Origin: Euryarchaeota archaeon UBA538
Lineage (GTDB): Archaea; Thermoplasmatota; Poseidoniia; Poseidoniales; Thalassarchaeaceae
Assembly: GCA_002499325.1 (NCBI GenBank)
Contig: DALC01000110.1
Coordinates: 7,512-13,221, forward strand
DNA: 5,710 bases
Direction: 5' to 3'
Below, piece by piece: positions 4,761 to 5,710 of the stretch (its first letter is position 1; the number at the start of each line of letters is the position of its first letter). The translations under genes were made by a program, and so were the position numbers. Below the pieces are notes generated by a model that worked only from the letters and a program-made list of their open reading frames with translations, had not been told where the DNA came from and made no database searches.

Positions 4761-5710
4761 TTATTCCTCTTCTTCTGCGATCAGGGATTCCTCATCTTCG
4801 TCCTTCATGACTAGTCCGCCATATGCAATCAATCCGATTCCAATTACGTAGAACATAGCCTGCACGACTGAAATCACCAGAAGGATTCCACCAACACTGC
4901 CACCGAAGTTGGTCCACCCAAATGGTCCCATGTTATCGGTGACTTGCGCATTGAAGTCAGAAGCATCCTCATCAGCTATCTCGCTGTAGGTGTGAATCTC
5001 GAACACTGGCATTGTATCTTCTCCGATGACAGGATTAGATGAACCAGTACCTCTCATATCTAGGTGGAAGGTCACTTTCACCTTACCGTACATAACTGCA
5101 TTAGAGATTGGCTCGACTTTCATGTCTATGTCCGCACCAAGGTAAACAGGCAATGCCCCCGGGAGCGCATCCACCCAATTTCCAGCACCTAGGATTTTCC
5201 CTTGGATTTGTGTATTGGCTGGATTCAAGCTAACCCTGTGCTCTACCATGGGGATTCCTTTGAACTCAACGTCCTCGCCAACTTCGGAAGTTGCGATAGC
5301 GTATCCCGCGACGTTCACTAAGAATGGATCACCAGGACTTGCCAGTGGAGCGGAGACTCCGCCAATGGTTCCCATCAGCGACGTGTCTGTATTTCCAGCG
5401 TGGTCAGAAAGCAGACCTAGTGAACCATCCTCTCTGTGAGGAGCCCTCCAAGTTAGATGCTCGGTCATTCCGTAAACTTGACCTTCTTCACAGGGAAGGT
5501 CGTACCCTATGAACACACCACTTGAATCGTAGTCATAGTCGCACAGGCCATCTCCATCAGAGTTGATGTATCCCTGGGCAAGCCTCTGACCCTTGGTCTC
5601 TCCAGCAGTACTCATCTTGTACACCGAGAAGTCGCCAGTGCCTATTCCATCTGAACCGTAGTAAGTCAGATTGGTCTCTAAGCTAACCCATGGGAAGAAA
5701 CCGAAGGACG
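4761..5710 (-). CDS. Unrecognised single-pass membrane protein, 5' truncated by the right edge
   Basis: The frame stays open to the window edge; 315 residues are visible, ending at a TAA. A GTG at 5624 is not a credible start, because the 28 codons before it read as normal protein (SFGFFPWVSLETNLTYYGSD) and continue off the edge. I do not recognise the family. The visible part is a mostly beta-like, Gly/Pro/Asp-rich region of about 270 residues with a DSDGDG-like patch (NSDGDGLCDYD) and two cysteines nearby (visible residues 56 and 73) that could pair. A long hydrophobic helix follows (about visible residues 271-300), then an acidic tail DEDEESLIAEEEE. This fits an exposed domain with a C-terminal anchor; the aromatic SFGFFPW at the visible start may follow an N-terminal helix lying outside the window. 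It ends 62 bases before the HKD gene on the same strand, and no terminator is seen, so co-transcription is possible. Confidence 0.85.
   Translation of the reverse strand, partial: SFGFFPWVSLETNLTYYGSDGIGTGDFSVYKMSTAGETKGQRLAQGYINSDGDGLCDYDYDSSGVFIGYDLPCEEGQVYGMTEHLTWRAPHREDGSLGLLSDHAGNTDTSLMGTIGGVSAPLASPGDPFLVNVAGYAIATSEVGEDVEFKGIPMVEHRVSLNPANTQIQGKILGAGNWVDALPGALPVYLGADIDMKVEPISNAVMYGKVKVTFHLDMRGTGSSNPVIGEDTMPVFEIHTYSEIADEDASDFNAQVTDNMGPFGWTNFGGSVGGILLVISVVQAMFYVIGIGLIAYGGLVMKDEDEESLIAEEEE

Overview
The window holds four genes, all on the minus strand, packed almost without gaps. Both ends are cut: the first gene in transcription order (right edge) lacks its 5' end, and the last (left edge) lacks its 3' end. 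I see no convincing plus-strand gene, RNA gene, CRISPR array or insertion sequence.

Organism: the features suggest a marine, probably planktonic euryarchaeon of the Marine Group II / Poseidoniales kind. The basis is mid-range GC, many AGA/AGG and ATA codons, strongly acidic proteins, secreted multidomain proteins held by one C-terminal membrane helix with an acidic or Asp/Arg-rich cytosolic tail, Asp-rich calcium-type repeats, and ATGA stop/start overlaps. This is inference from style. No marker gene is present, and a bacterial origin cannot be excluded.

Layout in transcription order (right to left): (1) about 4761-5710, an unrecognised single-pass membrane protein with a large exposed domain, 5' truncated. 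(2) A 62-base gap with a weak TATA-like box and a compact inverted repeat. (3) 1678-4698, a 1006-residue secreted protein: signal peptide, two lamin-tail domains, two phospholipase-D-type HKD domains, Asp-rich calcium-type repeats, a membrane helix and a 95-residue cytosolic tail. (4) 407-1681, a bacterial-type thymidine/pyrimidine-nucleoside phosphorylase that starts in an ATGA overlap with gene 3 and lacks a 17-residue helix found in characterised relatives. (5) 1-410, the N-terminal part of a polytopic membrane protein resembling acyltransferase-3 / HGSNAT-type acyltransferases, also starting in an ATGA overlap.

How they may work together: the two ATGA overlaps imply that the HKD protein, the phosphorylase and the acyltransferase-like protein are translated from one message. 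The most interesting reading is a DNA- or nucleotide-scavenging cassette. A surface-anchored HKD enzyme, possibly a nuclease guided by lamin-tail domains, would release fragments outside the cell, and the phosphorylase would split imported pyrimidine (deoxy)nucleosides into base and (deoxy)ribose-1-phosphate. The HKD substrate is not proven by sequence, so the link is a hypothesis.
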